Of a DNA stretch of 64,000 nt, positions 29,304-37,314 are shown piece after piece; within the stretch, counting starts at the first letter, position 1; every line of letters starts with the position of its first letter. This DNA comes from Burkholderia sp. WSM2232 (GTDB taxonomy: Bacteria > Pseudomonadota > Gammaproteobacteria > Burkholderiales > Burkholderiaceae). The notes below the pieces were generated by a model. It did no database searches. It saw only the letters and a list, made by a program, of their open reading frames with translations, and had not been told where the DNA came from. The position numbers were made by a program, and so were the translations under genes. The stretch covers positions 1 to 64,000 of the forward strand of contig NZ_AWZV01000025.1 of the NCBI RefSeq assembly GCF_000472545.1. The letters are read 5' to 3'.

Positions 29304-30218
29304 ATGAGCCGTGATCTCGACAGCAGTCTGCTCCGCACCTTCGTCACCGTGGCCGAAACGGGCGCAGTGGGCGTGGCCGCAAGACGCCTCGCGCGCACCC
29401 AGGCAGCCGTGAGCATGCAATTGCGCCGCCTTGAGGAAGATCTGGGCCAGCGCCTGCTCGAGCGCTCGCCGCGCGGGGTGCAGCTCACCGAAGCCGGCCA
29501 CCTGTTGCTGCCTTACGCGCACACCATTCTCGGTGCGGGTGCCGATGCGCGCCGCGCGCTGAACGCGGGGCAAGTGTCGGGCACGGTGCGGCTCGGCATG
29601 CTCGAGGACATCGCGGTGGGTCGTCTGCCGCGCGCGTTGCGGCGCTTCTCGATTGCCTATCCGCGCGTGGCACTGGAAATCGTGGTGGACAGCAGCGCTG
29701 CGTTGTCCAGGCGTCTTGCGGATGGCGTGCTCGATCTGGTGGTTGCCGATCCCGCGTTAGTCAGCGGCACGCCGCTCTTTACGTGGATGCTGCCGCTCTT
29801 CTGGGTCGGCGCACGCGGCTATGCGCGCGACGCGCAGGCGCCGGTGCCTCTCGTCGCGTTCGGCGGGCCTTGTCTATGGCAGCAGCAGGTGTCGACGGCG
29901 CTGCGCCGCGCGGGCGTCGGCTGGCGGATCGTCTGCACCAGCACGAGCCTGCCCGCCGTGCAGTCGGCGGTCGAAGCGGGGCTGGGTGTGTCCGTTCTGC
30001 TCGAAGGCAATATTCGTTCGGAGTCCATGAAGATTCTCGGCCGTGCCGATGGCTTACCCGATGCGCCCGCTGCCGACTTCGGCCTTTTCATACGTGAAGT
30101 CGCGAGCGCGCAGGCAGCGGCCGTGCAGACGTTGCAAGGTTTCTTGTGCGAAGAATTGCATCTTGGCTTGCCTCTACACGCGCACGACAGCGAAGCGGGT
30201 GTGCGGGTCGGGCAATAG
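29304..30218 (+). CDS. LysR family transcriptional regulator
   Basis: 304 residues with an N-terminal winged helix (SSLLRTFVTVAETGAVGVAARRLARTQAAVSMQLRRLEEDLG pattern) and a LysR effector domain. It probably regulates the divergent RhtA-like exporter gene. Three in-frame starts exist (TTG 29271, ATG 29283, ATG 29304); I chose the last because it puts the helix-turn-helix at the usual distance from the N-terminus and keeps the inverted repeat outside the gene. Confidence 0.87.
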   Translation: MSRDLDSSLLRTFVTVAETGAVGVAARRLARTQAAVSMQLRRLEEDLGQRLLERSPRGVQLTEAGHLLLPYAHTILGAGADARRALNAGQVSGTVRLGMLEDIAVGRLPRALRRFSIAYPRVALEIVVDSSAALSRRLADGVLDLVVADPALVSGTPLFTWMLPLFWVGARGYARDAQAPVPLVAFGGPCLWQQQVSTALRRAGVGWRIVCTSTSLPAVQSAVEAGLGVSVLLEGNIRSESMKILGRADGLPDAPAADFGLFIREVASAQAAAVQTLQGFLCEELHLGLPLHAHDSEAGVRVGQ

Positions 30219-30355
30219 GGAGAATGGGATTGGCGCTGAAGAAGAATGGGAAGCAGTGGCAGCCTTGCATTTGAAGCGAAGCCACAGGAGCTTGAGCACT
30301 GCAACCGCAATTGCGCGTGCTGCGTTGCGGAAGGCCCCGGCTCTAGCGGCAACTA

Positions 30356-30383
30356 TTGCAATACGCCGTGGCAGGTATTGCAA
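30356..30383. terminator. Inverted repeat between convergent genes
   Basis: Perfect 9-bp arms TTGCAATAC/GTATTGCAA around a 10-base loop, between the LysR gene and the convergent DUF1328 gene. There is no T-run, so a terminator role is only possible. Confidence 0.4.
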
Positions 30384-30442
30384 CAGTGGCTCGCATGCGC
30401 GCCGGGGCCGGTAACGCTCCGCTTACACAGTCCGTGGGGCGA

Positions 30443-30604
30443 TCATCGCCGCATCACGCCCATCAGCAAGGTGACGAGGAAGATCACCACGAAGATGAAG
30501 AACAGCACCTTGGCGATTTCTGTCGCGCCGGCGGCGATGCCGCCAAAGCCGAATACCGCGGCGATGATTGCGATGACGAAGAAGATTGCAGCGTATCGAA
30601 GCAT
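30443..30604 (-). CDS. DUF1328 (UPF0391) small membrane protein, YtjA-like
   Basis: 53 residues beginning [19 protein letters not shown] and ending MGVMRR: two membrane helices (about 3-25 and 29-50) joined by the GFGGIAAGA segment that typifies the DUF1328 family, whose members are 50-60 residues long. GGAGG lies five bases upstream of the ATG. Family members are often stress- or envelope-linked, with no proven function. The gene stands alone. Confidence 0.9.
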   Translation of the reverse strand: MLRYAAIFFVIAIIAAVFGFGGIAAGATEIAKVLFFIFVVIFLVTLLMGVMRR

Positions 30605-31340
30605 GAGGCCTCCCACCGATGAGTTGCTGGATTGACGTTAAAACGGCGACTCGCAGGCGGCACAGCGTGCCTTGCGCAAGCGATCTACCGGCGTGCGAAG
30701 TTCAGCAATAGCTGTGCCCGTGCATTTCGCGTCCGGGTGGAGGCCGTGTACCGCAGCCGCGACGCGCGGTCGGAAACTGTCGCTTCAGTGCAACAAGGCG
30801 GCTGTCGGATCGCGCGCAGCGAAATGGTCCGAGGCGCGCCCGGTATGCCGCCCAAGGGCGGGCGCGCGTCGCTGACGCAAAAAAGCCCGATAAACGATTT
30901 TGCATTGACGGCAACGTTTGCGACCATTAATAAACGCTGCAATTAAAACAATTTGATCTTGCGTCGAAAAAGCTTGCCGGTTAAAAAGCGGGGTCCAGAA
31001 TTTAAATGGTTAATTAAGTTTTAACAGATTTTCACCTGCGCAAGCACAATTCGCATTTGCCGGTGCGAAAACGCCAGAAAAATTCCGCGAACCTGCTTGC
31101 CAAGTGCTTGATAAACAGGCCAGAATGCGCGCTAGACGGGTGCCGCCGGGCTTCGCGCGACGCTGGTAGAAATGGCGCGAGTGGTACGGCGCCATTCAGG
31201 CGTACCGTATGCACGGCAAAACCGGCTATCCGTCGAATGAACAATAAATAGATATTCCGGGCTGAAGCGCATTGAAATTGTTCCAATGCCGCGGCCCGCG
31301 GGGTGTGAAGCATAAAATCAAATAGGGACCGGGGGTGGTC
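30605..31340. other. Long leader region upstream of the wecB-nfr gene row
   Basis: About 735 bases without a supported gene. The part around 30890-31030 is markedly AT-rich (TTTAAATGGTTAATTAAG), fitting a promoter region, and a 6-bp inverted repeat GGTACG/CGTACC lies at 31183-31206. No known riboswitch fold is obvious by eye. Confidence 0.5.
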
Positions 31341-32630
31341 ATGTCAACAAAGGTTTTGTCGATTTTCGGCACGCGGCCGGAAGCTATCAAAATGGCGCCG
31401 CTCATCAAGCAGATGGAGGCCGATGCCGCAATCGACTCCGTGGTGTGCGTCACGGGCCAGCATCAGCAGATGCTCGACCAGGTGCTCGAGCTCTTCGCCA
31501 TCCAGCCGGACCACAATCTCGCGGTCATGACGGCCAACCAGACGCTAAACGGGCTTGCTTCGCGTCTGATCGCCTCGCTCGACGAGGTGCTCGCGAACGT
31601 GCAGCCCGATCGCGTGCTCGTGCACGGCGACACGACCACGGCATCCGCCGCTGCGCTCGCCGCGTTTCACCGCCGCATTCCGATTGGCCATGTCGAAGCG
31701 GGGCTGCGCACGCGCGACCTCTCGCAGCCGTGGCCGGAAGAGATGAACCGCCGCATCGTCGACGTCATGAGCGATCTGATGTTCGCGCCGACCCCCAGTT
31801 CGAAGGAGCGGCTCGCGGAGGAAACGCTGCAGGGGCGCGTCGTCGTCACCGGCAATACGGTGATCGACGCGCTGAATCTGACCGCGGCGCGGATCGACAA
31901 CGACCCGGCCTTGCGCGCTTCGCTCGACGCGCGCCTGCCGTTTATCGACGACGCGCGGCCCATGCTGCTCGTCACAGGTCACCGGCGCGAGAGTTTCGGC
32001 GCCGGCTTCGCCAACATCTGCGCGGCGCTCGGCGATCTCGCCGAACGCGACACTGTGCAGATTGTTTATCCGGTTCACCTCAATCCCAATGTGCGCGGCC
32101 CCGTGCAGGAATCGCTCGGTTCCCGGCGCAACGTTCATCTGATCGATCCGCTCGACTACCTGGGCTTTGTGCGGCTCATGCAGCGTGCTTCGCTGATCCT
32201 CACCGATTCTGGCGGCGTGCAGGAAGAAGCGCCCGCGCTCGGCAAGCCGGTGCTGGTGATGCGCGACGTGACCGAGCGTCCCGAAGCGGTAGCGGCCGGC
32301 ACCGTGCGTCTGGTCGGCACGCAGCGCGAGGCGATCGTGCGGGCCGTCAGCGCGCTCATCGACGACGCGGGCGAGCGTGAACGTTTCGCACATCGTATGA
32401 ATCCGTATGGCGACGGTCATGCGTCCCGGCGCATCGTAGCCGCGCTGACCGGGCGTCCGTTCGACGAGTTCGCGCCCGCAGCGCCGGCCCGGTCTGCGGA
32501 GACGTCATCGGCCACCTCATCGGCCAACTCATCGGCCACCTCATCGGCCAACTCATCGCCCAGCTCACCGGTCGGTTCTCCAGCCATTGCTCCAATGCCG
32601 CGCGTCGCCGCGGCAACGTTCGCGAAGTAA
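31341..32630 (+). CDS. wecB: UDP-N-acetylglucosamine 2-epimerase (non-hydrolysing), WecB/NfrC
   Basis: Interconverts UDP-GlcNAc and UDP-ManNAc, supplying ManNAc units for surface polysaccharides; cytoplasmic. 429 residues with the family's hallmark segments: FGTRPEAIKMAPL at the N-terminus, VTGQHQQMLDQ, VHGDTTTASAAALAAF, GHVEAGLRT, PWPEEMNRRI, VTGHRRESFGAG, LTDSGGVQEEAPALGKPVLVMRDVTERPE. The last 60 or so residues are an unusual Ala/Ser-rich tail encoded by a 12-bp repeat. In E. coli this enzyme is NfrC, needed with NfrA and NfrB for phage N4 adsorption, and here it heads the gene row containing both. An in-frame GTG six bases upstream is an alternative start. Confidence 0.95.
   Translation: MSTKVLSIFGTRPEAIKMAPLIKQMEADAAIDSVVCVTGQHQQMLDQVLELFAIQPDHNLAVMTANQTLNGLASRLIASLDEVLANVQPDRVLVHGDTTTASAAALAAFHRRIPIGHVEAGLRTRDLSQPWPEEMNRRIVDVMSDLMFAPTPSSKERLAEETLQGRVVVTGNTVIDALNLTAARIDNDPALRASLDARLPFIDDARPMLLVTGHRRESFGAGFANICAALGDLAERDTVQIVYPVHLNPNVRGPVQESLGSRRNVHLIDPLDYLGFVRLMQRASLILTDSGGVQEEAPALGKPVLVMRDVTERPEAVAAGTVRLVGTQREAIVRAVSALIDDAGERERFAHRMNPYGDGHASRRIVAALTGRPFDEFAPAAPARSAETSSATSSANSSATSSANSSPSSPVGSPAIAPMPRVAAATFAK
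32505..32564 (+). repeat. 12-bp tandem repeat in wecB 3' end
   Basis: Five copies of a TCATCGGCCAMC unit encode SSAT/SSAN-like tetrapeptides in the C-terminal tail of the epimerase, outside the enzyme fold. Confidence 0.9.
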
Positions 32631-32908
32631 AACCCAGCGAGCGCGGGCGTGAGTCCGCGTTCGCACGCGAGCAGGCAGGGGTTTTCCCGGAGCACGGCAT
32701 GTATCGGCGCTGCGCGCCTTCAGGTGACGCGCGAGCGTGCCGATATAACGGACAGGACGACTGGCGAAACGGGGCATGCCCCGCGGCGGCCGTCGAAGTC
32801 CGGCACAGTGCGCAGCTCAGGGCAGACCACGGCCTTACTCCTAGCTCATTCAACCATGGCGGGCAACGTCGCATGTGTCGCCCGCAGGCCAATCCAGGTC
32901 AAGACAAT

Positions 32909-35149
32909 ATGATGCTCACCACGAAGCTGCGAATCCAGGTCTCCGAGGCGCTATGCGCCCGCCCATCTCTCGTCCCGAGTCCACGTTTGACCGCGCTCGC
33001 CGGGCTGCTGCTGTGCGCATTCGGCGCGCATGCCCAGCAACCCGCCGATCTTGCGGGCAGCTTCGCGCAGCTTGGCCACGGCCGTCTCGCAAGCCGCAGC
33101 ATATCGCTGGCCGAACTGGGCATGCGTGATCCGCTCCTGCTGCGCGCGCCGGATGCCCGCCAGGAACTCTATCTGCCGGTGCCGGCCGGCGTGCCGCTCA
33201 CGGACGCCAGCTTGCAGGTCGACGGCACCTATCTGCGCGGCAACGGCGGCCGCACGACCATGCTGGTTTCGCTCGACGGCTCACCGGTACTCTCGCGCAG
33301 CCCGACTCAGGAGCAGGGCGACGGCTCGGCGACGCTCGGCGTGGACGGCGCCGCGCGCCCAAGCGGCTTTGTGCGCGTGGGCTTCGACTGGTCGTCGGTG
33401 ATCAACGACAACGTCTGCGCCGACCAGACCGCGATCGGCAATGTCTGGCGCATTGCGCCGACATCCCGCCTGACCTATCGCTACGATCCCGACGCGATTG
33501 TCGATCTGCGCGGCGCGTGGAGCGCGCTGCCGCACAAGCCCGTCGTCATGCTCGGCGCACGCAGCGTGGCTGCGCCCGCGTTCAACGCGGGCTGGCGCGT
33601 CGAAGCGCTGCTGCAACGCGAAGGCCGCACACCGGCCACGCGCGCGTGGCCGGCCGCCGGTGACACGGTGAACCTGAGCGGCATCGAGGTGCCCGCGCCG
33701 TTGCGCGCGGTTCCCGCTTTCGCCGCGCTGGCTGCGGGCGGCTCGCACAAGCTGGCCAATCCCGCGGAGGCCGGTGCGCTGATCGCGCTCGCGCCCGGCG
33801 CGGCATTCGCGCCCGACGTGATCGTCGCCGACGACGCGCTACGTACAACCGTGAAGACTTCGCTCGACGCGCTGCGCGCGCAGGTGGCGGGCGTCTCGCC
33901 CGCCGCAGCCGAAGCGTTCGACGCCTGGCGCGCGCGCAGCGTCGAGCCGGTCGAAAAGCCGCTTGCGGCCGGCGAAGTGCGCGTCGCGCACGTGGGCGGG
34001 CAAACCGCTATCGTGGTGGGCGATAACGACGGCGTCGCAGTGCTCGCGCAGACCTGGCGCCCCATCGACGTGGCGAGCCGCCTCGTGGTTCATCAGATCG
34101 ACAACGCGCCGGATACGCGCGGCGATCAGATCGCTTTGTCCCTGCTCGGCGGCGAGCCGCGCACGCTCGACGTGCAGGTGCGCGCGAGCTGGGACGCGAA
34201 CTTCGATCTCGGCGCGGCCTCGGGTAACGGCAAGCTGCCGGATGCCGTCGTGCTCGACGTGGCCGCCGCGCCGACTCTCGACGATTCAGGACAAACCGCG
34301 TCGGTCTACTTCAACGACGTGCTGATCGGCTCGCAATTGCTCAGCGCGAACGGCAAGCCGCAACGCATCACCGCGCACGTGCCGCGTTTCGCGCTCGCGC
34401 CGCGCAACCAGGTGCGGGTGGAATTCCAGCGCCAGCCGGAAGGCGGTTGCCGTGCACGCGATCGGGGCCATCCTATTGCGGTGCTGCCGAGCAGCCATTT
34501 GCGTCTTGCCGACGTGAGTCTCGGCGACGACTTCACCGGCATGGTGGCGCGCTTTGCTTCGCAAGCCGAAGTAATCGTGCCCGCTGCCTATCTCGGCAAT
34601 GCGACCGAGGCGCTGCCGCGCATTGCGCGTCTCGCGAATGCGAGCGGCATTGCGCCGACGCGCGCGGGCTTCAGCGTCGCCCGCGACGGCGACACGGTAA
34701 AGCCGCAAGGCGCGTTTCTCGCCGCGGACGTCGCGCTCGCCGATGAAAAGAGCATCGCGCGTCTCGCCAAGGACCGCCTGTCGTTCACCGATCCGTCCGG
34801 CAAGATGCTCGCGGACCTGTCGGGGCTGAACCGCGTCGGCGTCATTGAAGTGGTGAGTTCGGGCAGCGTGCAGGGCGTGTCCTACCGTACCGTTGGCGAC
34901 ACGCCGGCGGTACTGCCGGCCTCGCTGCAACTGTCGCGCGGCGACGTGGCCATCGTCGACGGCAGCGGTACGCTGCGCCAGTTCGATACGCGGCATCCGG
35001 GGCAGGCGATCGACGCGCGCGACATTGAAGGTCCGTGGTTCATGCAAAGCTGGCTGCGCTGGGGCGTGCCGGCCGCGCTGATCGGTCTGCTCGTCGTGCT
35101 GCTGCTGGTGGCCAATATCGCGCGCCGCAGGAACCGGGACAAGTCGTGA
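32909..35149 (+). CDS. BcsB-like periplasmic polysaccharide synthase subunit
   Basis: 746 residues: signal peptide (RLTALAGLLLCAFGAHA, cleaved before QQ), a large periplasmic body with the BcsB layout (SLAELGMRDPLLLRAPDARQELYLPVPAGVP; jelly-roll segments with VYFNDVLIGSQLL and ARNQVRVEF-like strands) and one C-terminal membrane helix (about 715-738) followed by RRRNRDKS. In cellulose synthesis BcsB anchors beside the synthase and guides the chain through the periplasm. Here the partner is the NfrB-type synthase, whose GTG start overlaps this stop as GTGA. E. coli nfr genes have no such partner to my knowledge, so this subunit is the distinctive feature of the operon. The start is the first of two adjacent ATGs. 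Confidence 0.85.
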   Translation: MMLTTKLRIQVSEALCARPSLVPSPRLTALAGLLLCAFGAHAQQPADLAGSFAQLGHGRLASRSISLAELGMRDPLLLRAPDARQELYLPVPAGVPLTDASLQVDGTYLRGNGGRTTMLVSLDGSPVLSRSPTQEQGDGSATLGVDGAARPSGFVRVGFDWSSVINDNVCADQTAIGNVWRIAPTSRLTYRYDPDAIVDLRGAWSALPHKPVVMLGARSVAAPAFNAGWRVEALLQREGRTPATRAWPAAGDTVNLSGIEVPAPLRAVPAFAALAAGGSHKLANPAEAGALIALAPGAAFAPDVIVADDALRTTVKTSLDALRAQVAGVSPAAAEAFDAWRARSVEPVEKPLAAGEVRVAHVGGQTAIVVGDNDGVAVLAQTWRPIDVASRLVVHQIDNAPDTRGDQIALSLLGGEPRTLDVQVRASWDANFDLGAASGNGKLPDAVVLDVAAAPTLDDSGQTASVYFNDVLIGSQLLSANGKPQRITAHVPRFALAPRNQVRVEFQRQPEGGCRARDRGHPIAVLPSSHLRLADVSLGDDFTGMVARFASQAEVIVPAAYLGNATEALPRIARLANASGIAPTRAGFSVARDGDTVKPQGAFLAADVALADEKSIARLAKDRLSFTDPSGKMLADLSGLNRVGVIEVVSSGSVQGVSYRTVGDTPAVLPASLQLSRGDVAIVDGSGTLRQFDTRHPGQAIDARDIEGPWFMQSWLRWGVPAALIGLLVVLLLVANIARRRNRDKS

Positions 35150-37314
35150 GCATCGCGCTGATCAAATGGTATGCGGGCTACGCGGTAGCTCACTACTACC
35201 ACGGGCTCGAATACGTTGCCGCGCTGGTGGCGTTCCTGATCGTGCTCTCCAGTATCGACGATCTGTTCATCGATCTGTGGTACTGGAGCCGCATGCTCTA
35301 CCGCCGCCTGACTGTCGAGCGGACCTACAAGCCGCTGACCGCCGCGCAGCTTTATCAGCGCGAAGAGCAGCCGCTCGCGATCATGGTGCCCGCGTGGCAC
35401 GAGTACGACGTGGTCGCGGCGATGATCGAAGATCTGGTGCGGGTGATGGACTACCGCAACTATGTGGTGTTCGTCGGCACGTATCAGAACGACCCGCAGA
35501 CCATCGCCGAAGTGGAGCGCATGCGCCGCCGCTACAAGCAGTTGCGCCGCGTGGAAGTGCCGCATGACGGCCCCACTTGCAAGGCCGATTGCCTGAACTG
35601 GGTGATTCAGGCGATCTTCGCTTACGAGCGCGAGGCGGGCATCGAGTTCGCGGGTGTCGTGCTGCATGACAGCGAGGACGTGCTGCATCCGGTCGAGCTG
35701 CGCTTTTTCAATTACCTGCTGCCGCGCAAGGACATGATCCAGTTGCCGGTCGCGTCGCTCGAACGCAACTGGTTCGAACTCGTGGCCGGCACCTATATGG
35801 ACGAGTTCGCGGAGTGGCACGCCAAAGACCTCGTGGTGCGTGAGAGTCTGGTGGGCTCGGTGCCCTCGGCGGGCGTGGGCACGTGCTTCTCGCGGCGTGC
35901 GCTGCTTTCGCTGATCGCCGAGACCGACAATCAGCCGTTCAACACAGAGAGTCTCACCGAAGACTACGACGTCGGTGCGCGTCTCGCGAAGATGGGCATG
36001 CAATCCATTTTCGCGCGGTTTCCGGTGCAGTTCGCGACGCGCCGCAAGGCATGGTTCGGCTTCGGCGCCGAGCGGGACATTACGGTGACAATGCCTTTGT
36101 GCGTGCGCGAGTTCTTCCCCGATACGTTTCGTACCGCGTATCGCCAACGCGCGCGCTGGACGCTCGGCATCGGCCTGCAAGGGTGGAAGCAGACCGGCTG
36201 GACTGGCTCGCTCGCGAACCGCTATCTGCTGTTTCGTGACCGCAAGGGCATCGTGACCGCGTTCGTCGGCATCATCGCCTATGGGCTGGTGCTGCAGTTC
36301 CTGCTGTTCGCAGGCGCGAGTCTGCTGGGTTTGATGCCGGAGCTGATCGCCTCGCCGTTCGCCGACTCGCCGTGGCTGCGCGGGTTGCTATGGGTCAACG
36401 CGGCGGCGCTCGTGTTGCGAGTCGTGCAGCGCGTCTACTTCGTCACGCGTCTTTACGGCTGGGAGCATGGTGTGTTGTCGGTGCCGCGCATGGTGGTCGG
36501 CAACTTCATCAATTTCATGGCGGTGTCGCGCGCATGGAAGATGTTCATCGTGCATCTCGCGACGGGCAAGCGGCTCGCATGGGACAAGACCATGCACGAT
36601 TTTCCGTCCGCCGACGGCTTCAACAATCGCCGCCAGCGTCTTGGCGAACTGCTGCTGTCGTGGCAGGCCATCGACCCCGACAGGCTGGAGCAGGCACTCG
36701 GCGAGAGCCATGCGCGCGAGGCGCCGCTTGGCCGTGTGCTGATGGCTAAGGGCTGGCTCGACGAGGAGACGCTTGCCGAAGCGATTGCGTTCCAGACAGA
36801 TCTGCCGCGCGGTCGGCTGGACCTCGAACAGGTTCGCAAGGACGCGGCCTGTCTGCCGCTCGAGACGATCGTGCGGCACCGCGTGCTGCCGCAGGTCGAC
36901 GTCACGCATGACGCTCATCGACGCACGGTTCTGCTGACCGCGAGTCCGCTTTCCGACGAAGTGCTTGCTCAACTGAGCGTGCTGATCGACGGCCCGGTGG
37001 CTCAGGAGATCGTGCGCGAGGGCGAGATCGCGGCGGGTCTGCGCGTGCTGCGCGGCGTCGACATCGCCGTGCCCGCGGACGCGGGCGCTGGTTCCACGCA
37101 CCCGCGCAGCGTGCCGCTGATCGGCGATCTGCTGATCGAACATGGGCACGTGCGCCGCGAGGACTTCGAGTCCGCGATGCAGCACTATCGTCCGGACCGT
37201 CACGGCCGTATCGGCGACTATATGGTGGCACGCGAGGTGATCTCGATTGCCGCGCTCGACAACGTAATTCAGGAACAGCGCCGCCTGCAGGCCGCGTTGG
37301 CGGCGACAGAATGA
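35146..37314 (+). CDS. nfrB: NfrB-like glycosyltransferase (GT2) with C-terminal MshEN c-di-GMP-binding domains
   Basis: Inner-membrane processive glycosyltransferase, 722 residues. An N-terminal membrane segment (about 22-46) precedes a GT2 domain with IMVPAWHEYDVV, DSED (about 175), TEDYDVG (about 270) and QRARWTLG (about 332), all catalytic motifs of cellulose-synthase-like enzymes; two or three more membrane segments follow. The C-terminus has MshEN-type repeats (RLGELL...LEQAL near 498, PLGRVLMAKGWLDEETLAEAIAFQ near 530, and again LIGDLLIEHG and RIGDYMVAREV near 660-710), which in E. coli NfrB bind c-di-GMP and activate synthesis. GTG start overlaps the previous stop; the stop overlaps the nfrA start (ATGA). 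Likely uses UDP-ManNAc made by the upstream WecB (inference). Confidence 0.9.
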   Translation: MSIALIKWYAGYAVAHYYHGLEYVAALVAFLIVLSSIDDLFIDLWYWSRMLYRRLTVERTYKPLTAAQLYQREEQPLAIMVPAWHEYDVVAAMIEDLVRVMDYRNYVVFVGTYQNDPQTIAEVERMRRRYKQLRRVEVPHDGPTCKADCLNWVIQAIFAYEREAGIEFAGVVLHDSEDVLHPVELRFFNYLLPRKDMIQLPVASLERNWFELVAGTYMDEFAEWHAKDLVVRESLVGSVPSAGVGTCFSRRALLSLIAETDNQPFNTESLTEDYDVGARLAKMGMQSIFARFPVQFATRRKAWFGFGAERDITVTMPLCVREFFPDTFRTAYRQRARWTLGIGLQGWKQTGWTGSLANRYLLFRDRKGIVTAFVGIIAYGLVLQFLLFAGASLLGLMPELIASPFADSPWLRGLLWVNAAALVLRVVQRVYFVTRLYGWEHGVLSVPRMVVGNFINFMAVSRAWKMFIVHLATGKRLAWDKTMHDFPSADGFNNRRQRLGELLLSWQAIDPDRLEQALGESHAREAPLGRVLMAKGWLDEETLAEAIAFQTDLPRGRLDLEQVRKDAACLPLETIVRHRVLPQVDVTHDAHRRTVLLTASPLSDEVLAQLSVLIDGPVAQEIVREGEIAAGLRVLRGVDIAVPADAGAGSTHPRSVPLIGDLLIEHGHVRREDFESAMQHYRPDRHGRIGDYMVAREVISIAALDNVIQEQRRLQAALAATE

